From: Anaerolineae bacterium
Lineage (GTDB): Bacteria; Chloroflexota; Anaerolineae; DUEN01
Direction: 5' to 3'
DNA: 64,000 nucleotides
Assembly: GCA_025060615.1 (NCBI GenBank)
Contig: JANXBS010000017.1
Location: 1 to 64,000 of the forward strand
Shown: positions 26,266 to 34,855 of the stretch, piece by piece
Position numbering within the stretch: the first letter of the stretch is position 1
Layout of the letters: every line of letters begins with the position of its first letter
The notes under the pieces: generated by a model
The model's input: the letters and a program-made list of their open reading frames with translations, nothing else
What the model was told of the DNA's origin: nothing
Database searches by the model: none
Made by a program: the position numbers and the translations under genes

Positions 26266-26466
26266 ATTACAGTTGAGCTGCGACCAGGAGAATCTGCGGA
26301 TAGTCTCCTGAAACGGTTTCGGAAAGCGGTAACAGAAGAGCGGATCCTGAGCACAGTACGCAAAAAGCGCTGGTTCACCCCCAAGAGCGAACTCAGGCGT
26401 CTAAAGCGCAAGAAGGCCATCCGCAAAGCCCGTCGAGCAGCTCGTAAGCGAGCTGAGCTAGAGTAA
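26266..26466 (+). CDS. rpsU: ribosomal protein bS21 with an ATT start codon
   Basis: A 66-residue basic protein of the small ribosomal subunit. The sequence (MTVELRPGESADSLLKRFRK, then KKRWFTPKSELRRLKRKKA) matches bS21 from the first residue on. The codon at the expected start is ATT (26266). A strong AGGAGGTGA (26251-26259) lies at the right distance. In this frame a TGA within that ribosome site closes any upstream extension, and no ATG, GTG or TTG exists at a usable position. ATT starts are known for infC, where IF3 rejects them and thereby regulates translation. infA follows 75 bases downstream. Confidence 0.88.
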   Translation: MTVELRPGESADSLLKRFRKAVTEERILSTVRKKRWFTPKSELRRLKRKKAIRKARRAARKRAELE

Positions 26467-26472
26467 ACCCAG

Positions 26473-26503
26473 AAGGGCGCGTCCCTGCCTTGAGGTGGAA
26501 GTG
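26473..26503 (+). promoter_or_regulatory. hairpin between rpsU and infA
   Basis: AAGGGCGC (26473-26480) pairs with GCGCCCTT (26496-26503). No T-tract follows, so it may be a processing or pausing site and not a full stop. Confidence 0.5.
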
Positions 26504-26541
26504 ATGCGCCCTTAGGTCCGACTGTCGAGGAATACCGCGCG

Positions 26542-26781
26542 ATGGCGAAGACAGAGGAGAAAATCTCGGTTGAGGGCACGATCGTAGAAGCGTTGCCCAA
26601 CGCTACTTTTCGCGTCGAGCTTGACAACGGCCACGAGATCCTGGCCTACCTGTCAGGCAAGATGCGTAGACACTACATTCGGGTTCTCTTGGGCGACCGC
26701 GTGCGGGTCGAGCTTTCACCGTACGATCTTACGCGCGGGCGAATCACATTCCGCTTTAAAACCCCCAGCCGGACGAGCTAA
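26542..26781 (+). CDS. infA: translation initiation factor IF-1
   Basis: A 79-residue OB-fold protein that binds the ribosomal A site during initiation. The family pattern is clear: [20 protein letters not shown], then [20 protein letters not shown], then [20 protein letters not shown]. It is slightly longer than the usual 72 residues because of a short tail. The ATG at 26542 has GAGGA about 12 bases upstream. It is probably co-transcribed with rpsU. Confidence 0.95.
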   Translation: MAKTEEKISVEGTIVEALPNATFRVELDNGHEILAYLSGKMRRHYIRVLLGDRVRVELSPYDLTRGRITFRFKTPSRTS

Positions 26782-26795
26782 GTCCTTAGCATGCA

Positions 26796-26825
26796 GCACG
26801 ACAGGCCTTAACTTGTCTGTTGTGC
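26796..26825 (+). terminator. weak hairpin after infA
   Basis: GCACGACAG (26796-26804) pairs with CTGTTGTGC (26817-26825) with one G-T pair, 15 bases after the infA stop. There is no T-run, so its action as a terminator is doubtful. The rest of the gap to 26966 shows no clear feature. Confidence 0.35.
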
Positions 26826-26965
26826 GTTCGATCTTGTATCCTAGCATTCCAACGGTAACGTGTAACGTTCTTGCCGGCAGCCTCTAATCCCGTACAGGCG
26901 CGATGCTGGTATCTATCTTGGGTTGTCTGATTCAGTAACGTAGCAAAGGCCAGAGGAGGTTAAGG

Positions 26966-27295
26966 GTGACCACGACAATTCAAGCTGAGATCGCCCGTCT
27001 TGAACAAGAACTGGCCGAAGCTAAGGAGAAGCTCGCAGCCGTCGAGGAGTGGCTGACCGAGCGCCCTGACTTCGGCTTGGGTCAGGGCGGGGCCATGCTC
27101 TACGAATGGGAGATGAACCTGGCGGAGCGTGAGCGCTTACAGGAGAAGATCGCCTCGATTCAGGAGGCCCTCGAAAAGGCGCGCAAGGGGCTGTATGGCA
27201 TCTGTGAAGTATGTGGTCAGCCCATTCATCCTGAGCGTCTGGCCATCCTGCCTGATACCAAGCTCTGCGTGAAATGCGCGGCTTCGAAGCGTTAA
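26966..27295 (+). CDS. DksA/TraR-type zinc-finger protein
   Basis: A 109-residue protein. A long coiled-coil occupies residues 5-75 (IARLEQELAEAKEKLAAVEE, later LAERERLQEKIASIQEALEK). It is followed by a four-cysteine zinc finger (YGICEVCGQPI and KLCVKCAAS). Proteins of this shape enter the RNA polymerase secondary channel and adjust transcription in stress. The acidic residues at the coil tip cannot be matched with confidence. The GTG at 26966 follows AGAGGAGG. A strong terminator lies just downstream. Confidence 0.88.
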   Translation: MTTTIQAEIARLEQELAEAKEKLAAVEEWLTERPDFGLGQGGAMLYEWEMNLAERERLQEKIASIQEALEKARKGLYGICEVCGQPIHPERLAILPDTKLCVKCAASKR

Positions 27296-27325
27296 TGGCC
27301 GATATTTCCCACCGATGGGAAATTG

Positions 27326-27363
27326 GGGTTTGGCGGGTGGCATTGTCGCCCGCCAAACCCTTT
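27326..27363 (+). terminator. terminator after the DksA-like gene
   Basis: Two exact 12-base arms (GGGTTTGGCGGG at 27326-27337 and its complement at 27349-27360) are followed by TTTCTCC. It lies between convergent genes and would also limit read-through into the nuclease gene. A smaller hairpin (ATTTCCC/GGGAAAT) sits just before it. Confidence 0.85.
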
Positions 27364-27393
27364 CTCCTGGCGTTAGGGTTCAAGGGCAGATGG

Positions 27394-28221
27394 TCAAAGT
27401 ACAGCCTCTGTGATGAACTCCAGCTCAGGGCTGAGGTCAAAGTCTTCGAGCCGGATCTCGTAATCTGTCTCATCAAAGCTATCAGCTCTGATGCCGCGTC
27501 GGCACAACGAACGATAAGGGCAGTAACGGCACCGTCGCCTATCATCGGTCAGGGTGAAGTGATCTTCTGCTAGCCCCGCGATTTCGTGAATCAGCCCCGT
27601 TAAGTAATCGCCGTCTCGCCGGTGCTGGGTTGAGCTGTAGGCGAAGCGTTCAGGCGCTTGCGGAAACTCGGCAAACCAGTAGATCATCTCCACTTGTTCC
27701 GGCTGAACGGGCTGCCCTCCGTTCAAGTGGAAGCCGGCCAGGACCAGTAAATATGGATATACCTGAGTCTGCAGCCGCCTCGCTAGCCACTCACGAGGAG
27801 GCCGCCGGCGATATGTCTTCCAGTCTACGATCACCATCCGCTCGCCTGGCTCCACAGCGATCAGATCATACTTAGCGACCAAGCGGTGGCTGTAGATCGG
27901 GGCGGAAAGGATGACTTCGGGATAGCGTAGGTCCGGTAGGTCCGCTGGCGCGCCTGTCAGGTAGTGATGCCACCAACGGCCCAATTCAGCATCCGCCGCC
28001 ATGCTCGAGAGCTGCGCCGACGGAAAGTTAAGCAGATGTTGGTGGATTAGCCGGTGGAAAGCCTCTCCCTGTCGTAGACATCGCTCATATTCAAGCGCTG
28101 GCTCAGCTTCGACCGCGGGCCAAGCTAGGTGATGCAAGTAACGCAACTGGAAACGCCGTCGGCATTCCACGTAGTCTTGGAGGCTGGCTTGGCTGAACTG
28201 GAAACCATCAGGCAATGCCAT
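27394..28221 (-). CDS. RecB/Cas4-type PD-(D/E)XK nuclease
   Basis: A 275-residue nuclease of the RecB C-terminal type. Catalytic motifs: AKYDLIAVE, then MVIVDWKTYRRRP (the D-x-K core) and the helix QTQVYPYLLVLAG. An early cysteine (YVECRRRFQLRYL) and a late group (CRYCPYRSLC) would hold a 4Fe-4S cluster, as in AddB and Cas4. The gene starts 14 bases inside the end of the UvrD-type helicase, so the two are coupled and probably form a helicase-nuclease for DNA end processing. The nearest CRISPR array is 27 kb away, so a Cas4 role is unlikely. Confidence 0.88.
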   Translation of the reverse strand: MALPDGFQFSQASLQDYVECRRRFQLRYLHHLAWPAVEAEPALEYERCLRQGEAFHRLIHQHLLNFPSAQLSSMAADAELGRWWHHYLTGAPADLPDLRYPEVILSAPIYSHRLVAKYDLIAVEPGERMVIVDWKTYRRRPPREWLARRLQTQVYPYLLVLAGFHLNGGQPVQPEQVEMIYWFAEFPQAPERFAYSSTQHRRDGDYLTGLIHEIAGLAEDHFTLTDDRRRCRYCPYRSLCRRGIRADSFDETDYEIRLEDFDLSPELEFITEAVL

Positions 28222-30454
28222 CGGTTCGCCCCTCCCACCATTTCCAGAGGGCGGTCAATGGGACGGCTGCCGATTGCGGGCGTTCCGGTCGGCCTGTGTT
28301 CCAAGTGATGAGGAGCTCTTTTCGGGCCCGTGTAATCCCCACGTATAACAAACGCAACCGTTCGGCCACATAGCCGAGTCTTGCTTCCTGAGTGGCCTTC
28401 CCTTCGACATACATCTCTTCGCCTCTTTCATTGGCCTGTTCCAGCGCTCGCAATTGAGCCAGGGCCTCAGCCTCTAGGTTCAATCCATCGCGTACAAACC
28501 ACTTTTCCGCGATGAATTGGTCCCCAGGCAAGCCTGAAGGGAAATCGTAGCTGTTGACCGAAAGTAGGTAGACTCGGTCGAACTCTAACCCCTTCGCTTT
28601 ATGGATGGTGGCGACTACCACCTTGCCCTTGTGCCGCTCTGGGTCAAACCCGATGTCGTCCTCACTCAGGCCCAGAAAGCGGCGATCGTTCTCAGCGATC
28701 ATCTTCAGCTCTTGGGCTAACTCCGGGAGGCGCCACGCAGGATTGGCCTCGCTGGCCTGACGCATCGCCGATGCCAGCCTGTAAGCGATGGCCAGATCGG
28801 ATGGCTCGTGGAATAAGTCCTGAGCCAGGGTCAGGATCAGCTGATCCACCGGCAACGCGGTGGCTTTCTGCCAGCGCCTCACCCGCTCACGGAATTCGAT
28901 CAACCGCTGGCGTATAGTTGTCTCTTCTGTGCAGAGCTTCAGATCGTCCAGCCAATCATGCCCAGCTCGCGGCCACAGGTAATCTTCGACCCTGGAGCAG
29001 CGGCTAAGCCATCTAGCGATCCGTTCTGCATCCGAGCTCGTTTGGTCGTTCCCTCCACATAGTTGCCAGGCCCGATAGGCTTTCTCCAGCCCGCTCGGCG
29101 AGATCGGATCGGCCAAATAGCTCACGATGTCGCCCAGGATCCCAGCCGCCTCACGCGTGGCCTGAGAGCTGCGGAGCAACTCTACGTATTTCAGATTGTG
29201 GCGTTTCAACTCGTCCACCACCTCAAAACCGCGCTCGTTACGTGGCACCAACACGGCCACCGTCGCCTCTGGATGCTGGGGAAGCCAGCGGGCGAGTGAT
29301 TTGACCACGTGTTGGATCTCCTCATCCCGGTTATACCCTCGGCGACTGATCCAGATGCGGCCGGCCGAATCCGGCGGGTTGGGCTGTGGGTCATCAGGCG
29401 GAGCTGGCTCGATCAGCGGGGGTAACAGAGCGTCGCGAACGGCCTCTAAAGGATGTGTCTCCTGCGTCCAGGAGATCAAGCGGTTCGCCAGGTGGATGAT
29501 GCTTCGGGTGGAACGCCCAGAATTGGGAAGCTGGCAGGCCTTCACACCTGGCTCGCGTAGGAAATCTCGTAAAAACCTGGGATTGGCCGTGGTGAAGGTC
29601 TCATAGATAGCCTGGTTAGGGTCGCCGACGCGCACCCAGTTGCCATGAGGACTGGCCAGCAGCCGGAGGATCTTCTCTTGTAAGCGGCTGCTGTCCTGCG
29701 CCTCGTCCTCCAAGATAAACGGCCAGCGACGCCGCAGCCGTTCTAGATAGGCGCGATCGGTTTCCAGTGCCTGCAGCGCCAGGCGGATCAAGTCGTCGAA
29801 GTCTACGGCACCGCGATGGTTGAGTGCGCGCTGATATTCAGCATAGATAGCCCATCCCATTTCGGCCAGCGGCAGGGGCATCGGAAATGCATCTAGGCGG
29901 GCGCGCACTTCTGCTGGGGTGAGTTGGAGGTCCTTGGCTTGTCGGATGAAGCTGCTTGCGACCTCGCGCATCAGCTCTGGCCAATCCTTGTTGCGCACTC
30001 TCTCGCGACTGCGCCCTTCCAAGTCGGGGGACAGGAAGCTATCGGCTATGTGCGGATGATCACGCACCCAGGTGTCTACGGCATCCTGCAGAATCTGCCC
30101 TGCAAGATGCTCATCCACGATCTGAAAATCATCCGCCAGCCCGACCAGGGCAGGGCGCTCCCGTATGATGTCGTGAGCCAAGCCATGCAAGGTGCGCACA
30201 CGGTAGCCGAAGTAAGGCAACAGCCCACGCTGTTGGAGGAAGCTGGCCACTCGCTGGGCAAAGCTGTTCACGGCGGAGTTAACTAGGGTGACGATCAACA
30301 CCTCCTGATCTTCTTCAAGCACGCCGCTGGCGATCAACTGAGCAGCCAGATAACTCAGCGTGTGGGTTTTGCCGCTGCCGGGCACGGCAGCGACTCCCAT
30401 CCAGCCGCCGGTATATGCCAGCACTTCCTGCTGTTGATGACGGGGCTTAAACAT
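28208..30454 (-). CDS. UvrD/Rep-type superfamily 1 helicase
   Basis: A 748-residue DNA helicase. Motifs in order: Walker A (VAAVPGSGKTHTL, about residue 22), motif II (FILEDEAQDSS), motif III (RVGDPNQAIYETF), motif V (VVVATIHKAKGLEFDRVYLL) and motif VI (LRLLYVGITRARKELLITW). The ATG at 30454 follows TGGAGG; an earlier in-frame start at 30469 lies upstream of this site. The gene overlaps the remains of another helicase at its start and the nuclease gene at its end. It likely works with the nuclease in recombinational repair, in an AddAB-like way. Confidence 0.93.
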   Translation of the reverse strand: MFKPRHQQQEVLAYTGGWMGVAAVPGSGKTHTLSYLAAQLIASGVLEEDQEVLIVTLVNSAVNSFAQRVASFLQQRGLLPYFGYRVRTLHGLAHDIIRERPALVGLADDFQIVDEHLAGQILQDAVDTWVRDHPHIADSFLSPDLEGRSRERVRNKDWPELMREVASSFIRQAKDLQLTPAEVRARLDAFPMPLPLAEMGWAIYAEYQRALNHRGAVDFDDLIRLALQALETDRAYLERLRRRWPFILEDEAQDSSRLQEKILRLLASPHGNWVRVGDPNQAIYETFTTANPRFLRDFLREPGVKACQLPNSGRSTRSIIHLANRLISWTQETHPLEAVRDALLPPLIEPAPPDDPQPNPPDSAGRIWISRRGYNRDEEIQHVVKSLARWLPQHPEATVAVLVPRNERGFEVVDELKRHNLKYVELLRSSQATREAAGILGDIVSYLADPISPSGLEKAYRAWQLCGGNDQTSSDAERIARWLSRCSRVEDYLWPRAGHDWLDDLKLCTEETTIRQRLIEFRERVRRWQKATALPVDQLILTLAQDLFHEPSDLAIAYRLASAMRQASEANPAWRLPELAQELKMIAENDRRFLGLSEDDIGFDPERHKGKVVVATIHKAKGLEFDRVYLLSVNSYDFPSGLPGDQFIAEKWFVRDGLNLEAEALAQLRALEQANERGEEMYVEGKATQEARLGYVAERLRLLYVGITRARKELLITWNTGRPERPQSAAVPLTALWKWWEGRTDGIA

Positions 30455-31432
30455 TGGCTGCCTCCACACCTGCCGGTATGTGTCGCAGCATGCGGTCTAT
30501 GGCCTGTAGGAGCGGCCCCTTGGATTCGAAGCCTTGCTCATCCAGTCGGCTCAACCCCAGGTAGACCTTGCGCCGGCAACGCCGGATCAGGCCCAAAACC
30601 AGGCAGCACAGCGCGTCCTGCCTGGCCTCGAACTCATCAGCATCGGTCCATACTCGGTGCATAGGCCAATGGCGGCTGAGCACATATGGATGAGTGAGTG
30701 GCTGGTAGAGTCGCTCCCACCATCCTCCGCTGCCGATGTCAAGCCAAAACTGGTAATCTACCGGTCGGTTGCTCATTAGAAAGGTGTAGGCTGGCAATAA
30801 CCACACCGCGTCCTGAGGTAGGGCCTGCCAGGCGCGCACGTATTGGGCGGCGAGCACGCCGCTCTGCACCATCTGGACGTACTCGCGCCCCACTTGATCC
30901 GATTTCATGGCATTTGCCGTTGCCCAGCGAAACTTTCGGGCCGACTCGATCAGGTTGGCGGCGGGACGTCATCGAAATATCCCTGATCCAGCAATGGGTT
31001 GACTAAGCGGGCCATGAAATACTGGGCCGTCTCCAAAGTCAGGAAGGTGGGCGGCAGCCTGGGCTGGCCAAAGCCGGCCTTTTCGGCGATGAGTGGCCAG
31101 AAGAGATCCACCATGCGCTGTGCTAGGCCGCCAACGGTGAGGATGGTCGGCTGGCCCCCAGCTATCAGATTGGGATAGCGCAGGAGCTCCTGATAAGGCA
31201 TAGCCAGGGCGCGCTGGGGCACCAGGATCAGAACAGACTCGGCTGGCACGCCCATCGCAAGCAGGTGCCATAGGCGTGCCACACCTGCAGTCGTCTTGCC
31301 AGTGCCGGCAATTCCTTCGAGAAAGACCTTACTCTCCAGGGGAAGCTCGGCCAGGGCGGTCTGCTCGTCGCTCAAGGCGAAGCGGGCTACCCGGCTAACT
31401 GTTTCACTGGGATGCAAAACGGATTGGGTCAT
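30447..31432 (-). pseudogene. broken helicase: internal deletion plus frameshift
   Basis: Two open stretches belong to one former gene. The first (30950-31432) starts MTQSVLHPSE, holds a Walker A motif (LEGIAGTGKTTAG) and stops after FDDVPPPT. The second, in another frame (30447 to about 30955), continues as AANLIESARKFRWATANAM. It ends with a helicase motif VI-like block (RRKVYLGLSRLDEQGF). A one-base change near 30957-30965 would join them. Even joined, about 325 residues remain; the DEAQ, GDxxQ and motif V regions are missing, so several hundred residues were deleted at the join. The ATG at 31432 overlaps the stop of the oxidoreductase gene (ATGA). The next helicase starts within the last 8 bases. 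Confidence 0.75.
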
Positions 31433-32418
31433 ATTGCTACTGGTTGGCCCGTGCGAGCGGACTGAAGCAGCGCATCGATCGAGCGCATGTTGGCGATGGC
31501 GTCCGCCGGCGTGACCGGCAACGGCTCACCCTGCAGCACTGCTCGCCCGAACGCCTCGATCATCAACTGATACTCGTCAGCCGGGCCGAACTCCAGCGTC
31601 TCTATCTGGCCGTCGCGCTGAATGTGAATCTGCGTCTTGCCCAACCCGTGCAGAAAGGATACCGGCACGTCAATCCGGCCCCTCTCGCCGATAAGGGTCA
31701 TAGTCTGGCCACCTGAGGCTCGAAATGAGCACTCGAAGATGAGATGTTGATCTCTCGGAAAGCGCAAGATGCCGGTTAACGTCTCGTCCACACCGGTGCC
31801 GGTGAACACCGCCGATGCCATCGCTCGCAGGGGTTCACTTCCCAATAGCAGACGGGTGAGGCTGATCGGATAGCATCCTACGTCCATCAGCGCGCCCCCG
31901 CCCATCTCAGGAAACCAGCGTATATTGTCCGAATACGGCATGAAGAAGCTGAAGCCGCCGCGCACCACTTGGATGGGACCCACAATGCCGTCATCCACTA
32001 GTCGCTTCAGATGTGCCGTTTGCGGGTGGAAGCGATACATGAACGCCTCCAGCAAAACCACGCCAGCCTCGGCGCAGACTGACACCATTTGCTCGGCTTC
32101 CTGAGCATTGAGAGCGAACGGTTTTTCGCACAACACGTGCTTGCCCGCGCGGGCGGCCTTAATGGTCCACTCGGCGTGCAGGTGGTTGGGCAGGGGAATG
32201 TAGACGGCATCTACATCGGGGTCAGCCAGCAGCTCGTCGTAAGAGCCGTAGGCGTGGGGGATGTTCAGATCAGCGGCCCACTGCCTGGCCTTCGCCAACG
32301 AGCGCGAGGCGATGGCATATGGCTCGGCGTTGGCGGCGGCATGAAACCCACGGATCAGGTCCCTTCGTACGATATTGGCGCATCCCACAATTCCGAAGCG
32401 CAGTTTCTTCGCCGGCAT
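31429..32418 (-). CDS. Gfo/Idh/MocA-family NAD(P)-dependent oxidoreductase
   Basis: A 329-residue enzyme with an N-terminal Rossmann fold (RFGIVGCANIVRRDLIRGF) and the family motif GKHVLCEKPFALNAQEAEQM. The second domain carries GGGALMDVGCYPISLTRLLL. Members oxidise or reduce hydroxyls of sugars and inositols. The start at 32418 follows GGAGGAAACC; the longer open frame to 32562 runs into the GH127 gene in another frame. It lies 26 bases behind the arabinofuranosidase gene and probably handles its product. Its stop overlaps the start of the broken helicase gene. Confidence 0.92.
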   Translation of the reverse strand: MPAKKLRFGIVGCANIVRRDLIRGFHAAANAEPYAIASRSLAKARQWAADLNIPHAYGSYDELLADPDVDAVYIPLPNHLHAEWTIKAARAGKHVLCEKPFALNAQEAEQMVSVCAEAGVVLLEAFMYRFHPQTAHLKRLVDDGIVGPIQVVRGGFSFFMPYSDNIRWFPEMGGGALMDVGCYPISLTRLLLGSEPLRAMASAVFTGTGVDETLTGILRFPRDQHLIFECSFRASGGQTMTLIGERGRIDVPVSFLHGLGKTQIHIQRDGQIETLEFGPADEYQLMIEAFGRAVLQGEPLPVTPADAIANMRSIDALLQSARTGQPVAI

Positions 32419-32444
32419 GGTTTCCTCCACCCATTGTCTTTCGT

Positions 32445-34328
32445 CTACCGTCCACCTTCCCGCATCCAGACCGTCATTGCGCAGGGGCCACGGTTGTTCC
32501 AGGCATAGTAGGGGATAGCGGTCAGCGTGACCGAGCGCACAGCCGGCCGCGTAGCACTCCACGGGTGGTATAGCGGTCCTTCCGGCTCAACGGGGACGGC
32601 TCCAGCCGCGATCAAGACGGTAACGCCGCCCAGCAGGTCCGGCCGATGGTGCGCCGCGATCTCGCCCTGAGGATCCAGCAAGGCGTCCAGCACAGAGAGG
32701 CCAGGGTTATCGTGCGCTTCCAGGCAGTACACAATGGGACCACGCTGGAGGGCCACGCTGCAGCGGTTTTCGGCCGCCCTTGGGTGGCTGACCATCACCG
32801 TGGGCGACATCTCCAGTGAGAGCCGCACGCGATCGGCCGGTTGCCAGACGCGTCGCAAAGCTAGATAGCGGCCTGGCGTTGCAGTGACATCAGCAGATTG
32901 GCCGTTGACCGTCACCGAGGCACGATTGGCCCAGGCGGGCACACGCAGATGCAAGGTGAACTCGATAGGCCGCGCAGGCGTGACCGTCAATTCCACATCC
33001 CCATCCCACGGATAGCGCGTAGTCTGCGAAAGCCGCAACCCTGTGCCGTCGGCCAGTCGCCAATCCAGATCGTTGTTGTCATACAGGTGCACCCATACAC
33101 CATCCTCGCTGATGCTATAGAAATAGCCGGGCAGCGAAGCCAGCAGACGCTGCACGTTAGGGGGACAACAGGTGCAATCATACCACGGTTGGCGCTCGTA
33201 CAGCCCGCGCCGTGCCCAGGGGTACCAGGGATCTCCCTCACCTTGGCCGTCGTAGCTCAAAGGATTCACATAAAAATAGCGGGACCCATCCAGGGAGACG
33301 CCGGCGAGGAAGCCGTTGTACAGGGTGCGCTCTAGCAGATCGGCGAAGCGAGCCTCCCCGTTCAGCGTCAGCATTCGCCAGTTCCACATGATGCTGGCGA
33401 TGGCGGCGCAAGTCTCAGCGTACGCGCGCGCGTTAGGAAGCTCGTAGTCCTTGCCCAAGGATTCGCCGACGTAGCGGCCGCCGGCGCCGCCCGTGATATA
33501 CACCTTGGCTTGGGTGAAATTTTGCCATTGCCGTTCCAGCGAAGCGAGATAAGCGGGATCACCCATCTCCGCGTAACAGTCGGCGCCGCCGCAGCAGAAA
33601 TACAGCGCCCGCACTGCGTGGCCCTCGATCTTCTGAAACTCGGACAGCCGTTGGTTATCCAGCAAAAGGCGCGCCAACTCTAGATAGCGCGCCTGCCCGG
33701 TTTCCCGATACAGCTCAATCAGGGCCATCTCCACCTCTGGGTGATGATCAAAGGCTCCTGGCAGATTAGGAATCACCTGGCACAGATGATCAGCGAAGCG
33801 CAAGGCACAGTCAAGGAGTTTGGTGGAACCGGTGGCGCGATGGTGCGCGACCGCCGCCTGAAACAGATGGCCGGCGCAATACAGCTCGTGATCCGTCTCC
33901 AAGCGAGTGTAGCGCTGATGGTAGCGATCATCCACATAGTAGGTGTTGAGATACCCATCTTCACGTTGGGCGGGCAGGATGGCGTCAATTGCCTCGTCTA
34001 GTAATTGTTGGATTTCAGGGGCCTGCTGTGATTGAAGGACGAAGGAGGCCGCTTCCATCCACTTATAGATATCGCTATCGGTAAAGACCAGGCCTCGGCG
34101 GGGGACATTTTTGGCGCCGTAGATGCGGCGGAAGTTGTCTATCACGCCGTGCTCCTCCAGCAAACGATACATGGTGGGAAGGCTGGTGTGCACGTTAGCC
34201 TCCAGCCGAGGGCGCCAGAACCCCTCACGCAAGCGGACGGCTCGAATGGGCACAGCTTTTAATCGAACATACGGAGATGCAGCCGTATGCGTAACACCGC
34301 GCTCATGAGGAGAAAGGGTGGCAACCAT
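32445..34328 (-). CDS. GH127 beta-L-arabinofuranosidase-like protein
   Basis: A 627-residue protein of glycoside hydrolase family 127 (DUF1680). These enzymes use a zinc-bound cysteine as nucleophile. The expected residues are present: Glu305 and Cys307 in AYAETCAAI, and Cys387-Cys388 in YDCTCCPPN. The alpha/alpha barrel and the C-terminal beta-sandwich are of normal length, and no signal peptide is seen, so it acts on short arabinosides inside the cell. The ATG at 34328 follows TTGGAGG. A good promoter lies just upstream, divergent from the trp leader promoter. Confidence 0.92.
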   Translation of the reverse strand: MVATLSPHERGVTHTAASPYVRLKAVPIRAVRLREGFWRPRLEANVHTSLPTMYRLLEEHGVIDNFRRIYGAKNVPRRGLVFTDSDIYKWMEAASFVLQSQQAPEIQQLLDEAIDAILPAQREDGYLNTYYVDDRYHQRYTRLETDHELYCAGHLFQAAVAHHRATGSTKLLDCALRFADHLCQVIPNLPGAFDHHPEVEMALIELYRETGQARYLELARLLLDNQRLSEFQKIEGHAVRALYFCCGGADCYAEMGDPAYLASLERQWQNFTQAKVYITGGAGGRYVGESLGKDYELPNARAYAETCAAIASIMWNWRMLTLNGEARFADLLERTLYNGFLAGVSLDGSRYFYVNPLSYDGQGEGDPWYPWARRGLYERQPWYDCTCCPPNVQRLLASLPGYFYSISEDGVWVHLYDNNDLDWRLADGTGLRLSQTTRYPWDGDVELTVTPARPIEFTLHLRVPAWANRASVTVNGQSADVTATPGRYLALRRVWQPADRVRLSLEMSPTVMVSHPRAAENRCSVALQRGPIVYCLEAHDNPGLSVLDALLDPQGEIAAHHRPDLLGGVTVLIAAGAVPVEPEGPLYHPWSATRPAVRSVTLTAIPYYAWNNRGPCAMTVWMREGGR

Positions 34329-34375
34329 GCTCTCTAACCTCCAAGGTGAGATTTATGCGGCATGTGGTGTTGTGG

Positions 34376-34403
34376 ATTATAGCATAGGCTGACCATATGT
34401 GAA
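34376..34403 (-). promoter_or_regulatory. promoter of the GH127 gene
   Basis: Reading on the minus strand: TTCACA (34403-34398), a 16-bp spacer and TATAAT (34381-34376), about 50 bases before the start codon. It is divergent from the trp promoter and 32 bases from it. Confidence 0.65.
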
Positions 34404-34435
34404 CTCGACCCTTGCCACTGGGTTTCTCGCCACGG

Positions 34436-34464
34436 TTGACAAGTTACAACATGTGTGGCATAAT
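34436..34464 (+). promoter_or_regulatory. promoter of the trp operon leader
   Basis: TTGACA (34436-34441), a 17-bp spacer and CATAAT (34459-34464). Transcription would begin near 34471, giving a leader of about 385 bases before trpE. Confidence 0.8.
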
Positions 34465-34470
34465 TTTCGC

Positions 34471-34823
34471 AGCTTGATAGCCTGAACGACGATGAACCGG
34501 AAGAGTAGCTGCCGCAACGGGCTTCAGAGAGCCAGGGCAAGGTGCGAGCCTGGTAGCTACGTCGGCAGTGAATGGGCCGGGGAGTTGGGGACCCAAAGGG
34601 CAACCAAGTAGGCTCCTCCGGAGACTCCACCGTTATCTGGGAGCTGGGTATCGGGCAGCTTCCAAGGGGGAGGTTGGCCCTGTACCTGTAGAGTGAGGCT
34701 GGCGATGGGATTTCATCATGCTTCACGATCAGGTTTTTATCTCGATCGCCGGCCTAAGCAGGGTGGCACCGCGGGGAATGTTCATTTATCCTCGTCCCTG
34801 AGTGAAGGGACGAGGATTTTTTT
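34471..34823 (+). promoter_or_regulatory. T-box leader sensing tRNA-Trp
   Basis: Stem I holds the AGAGTAG side of the specifier loop and the AGAGAG and GGTGCGAG apical elements. The specifier TGG (Trp) sits at 34573-34575 directly after GTGAA. The antiterminator core is AGCAGGGTGGCACCGCGG (34757-34774). Its TGGC bulge pairs with a tRNA ending GCCA, which matches the G73 discriminator expected of tRNA-Trp. The terminator is a 10-bp hairpin (34790-34799 with 34806-34815) followed by seven Ts (34817-34823). Uncharged tRNA-Trp should switch on the whole operon, including trpS. Confidence 0.95.
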
Positions 34824-34855
34824 ATAGGATAGTCTCTCGGCAAGGGGAAAAGGGG

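Noticed and set aside
26223-26627. Minus-strand open frame over rpsU and the start of infA
   Set aside because: It is the antisense shadow of rpsU, which is well supported by family similarity.
26780-26840. tRNA gene suggested by GTTCGATC
   Set aside because: No acceptor stem, D-arm or anticodon arm can be built around it.
27394-28221. Cas4 nuclease linked to the CRISPR array
   Set aside because: It is coupled to a UvrD-type helicase and far from the array; a repair role fits better.
30940-30970. Programmed frameshift joining the two helicase pieces
   Set aside because: There is no slippery run, and the joined product would still lack the central helicase motifs.
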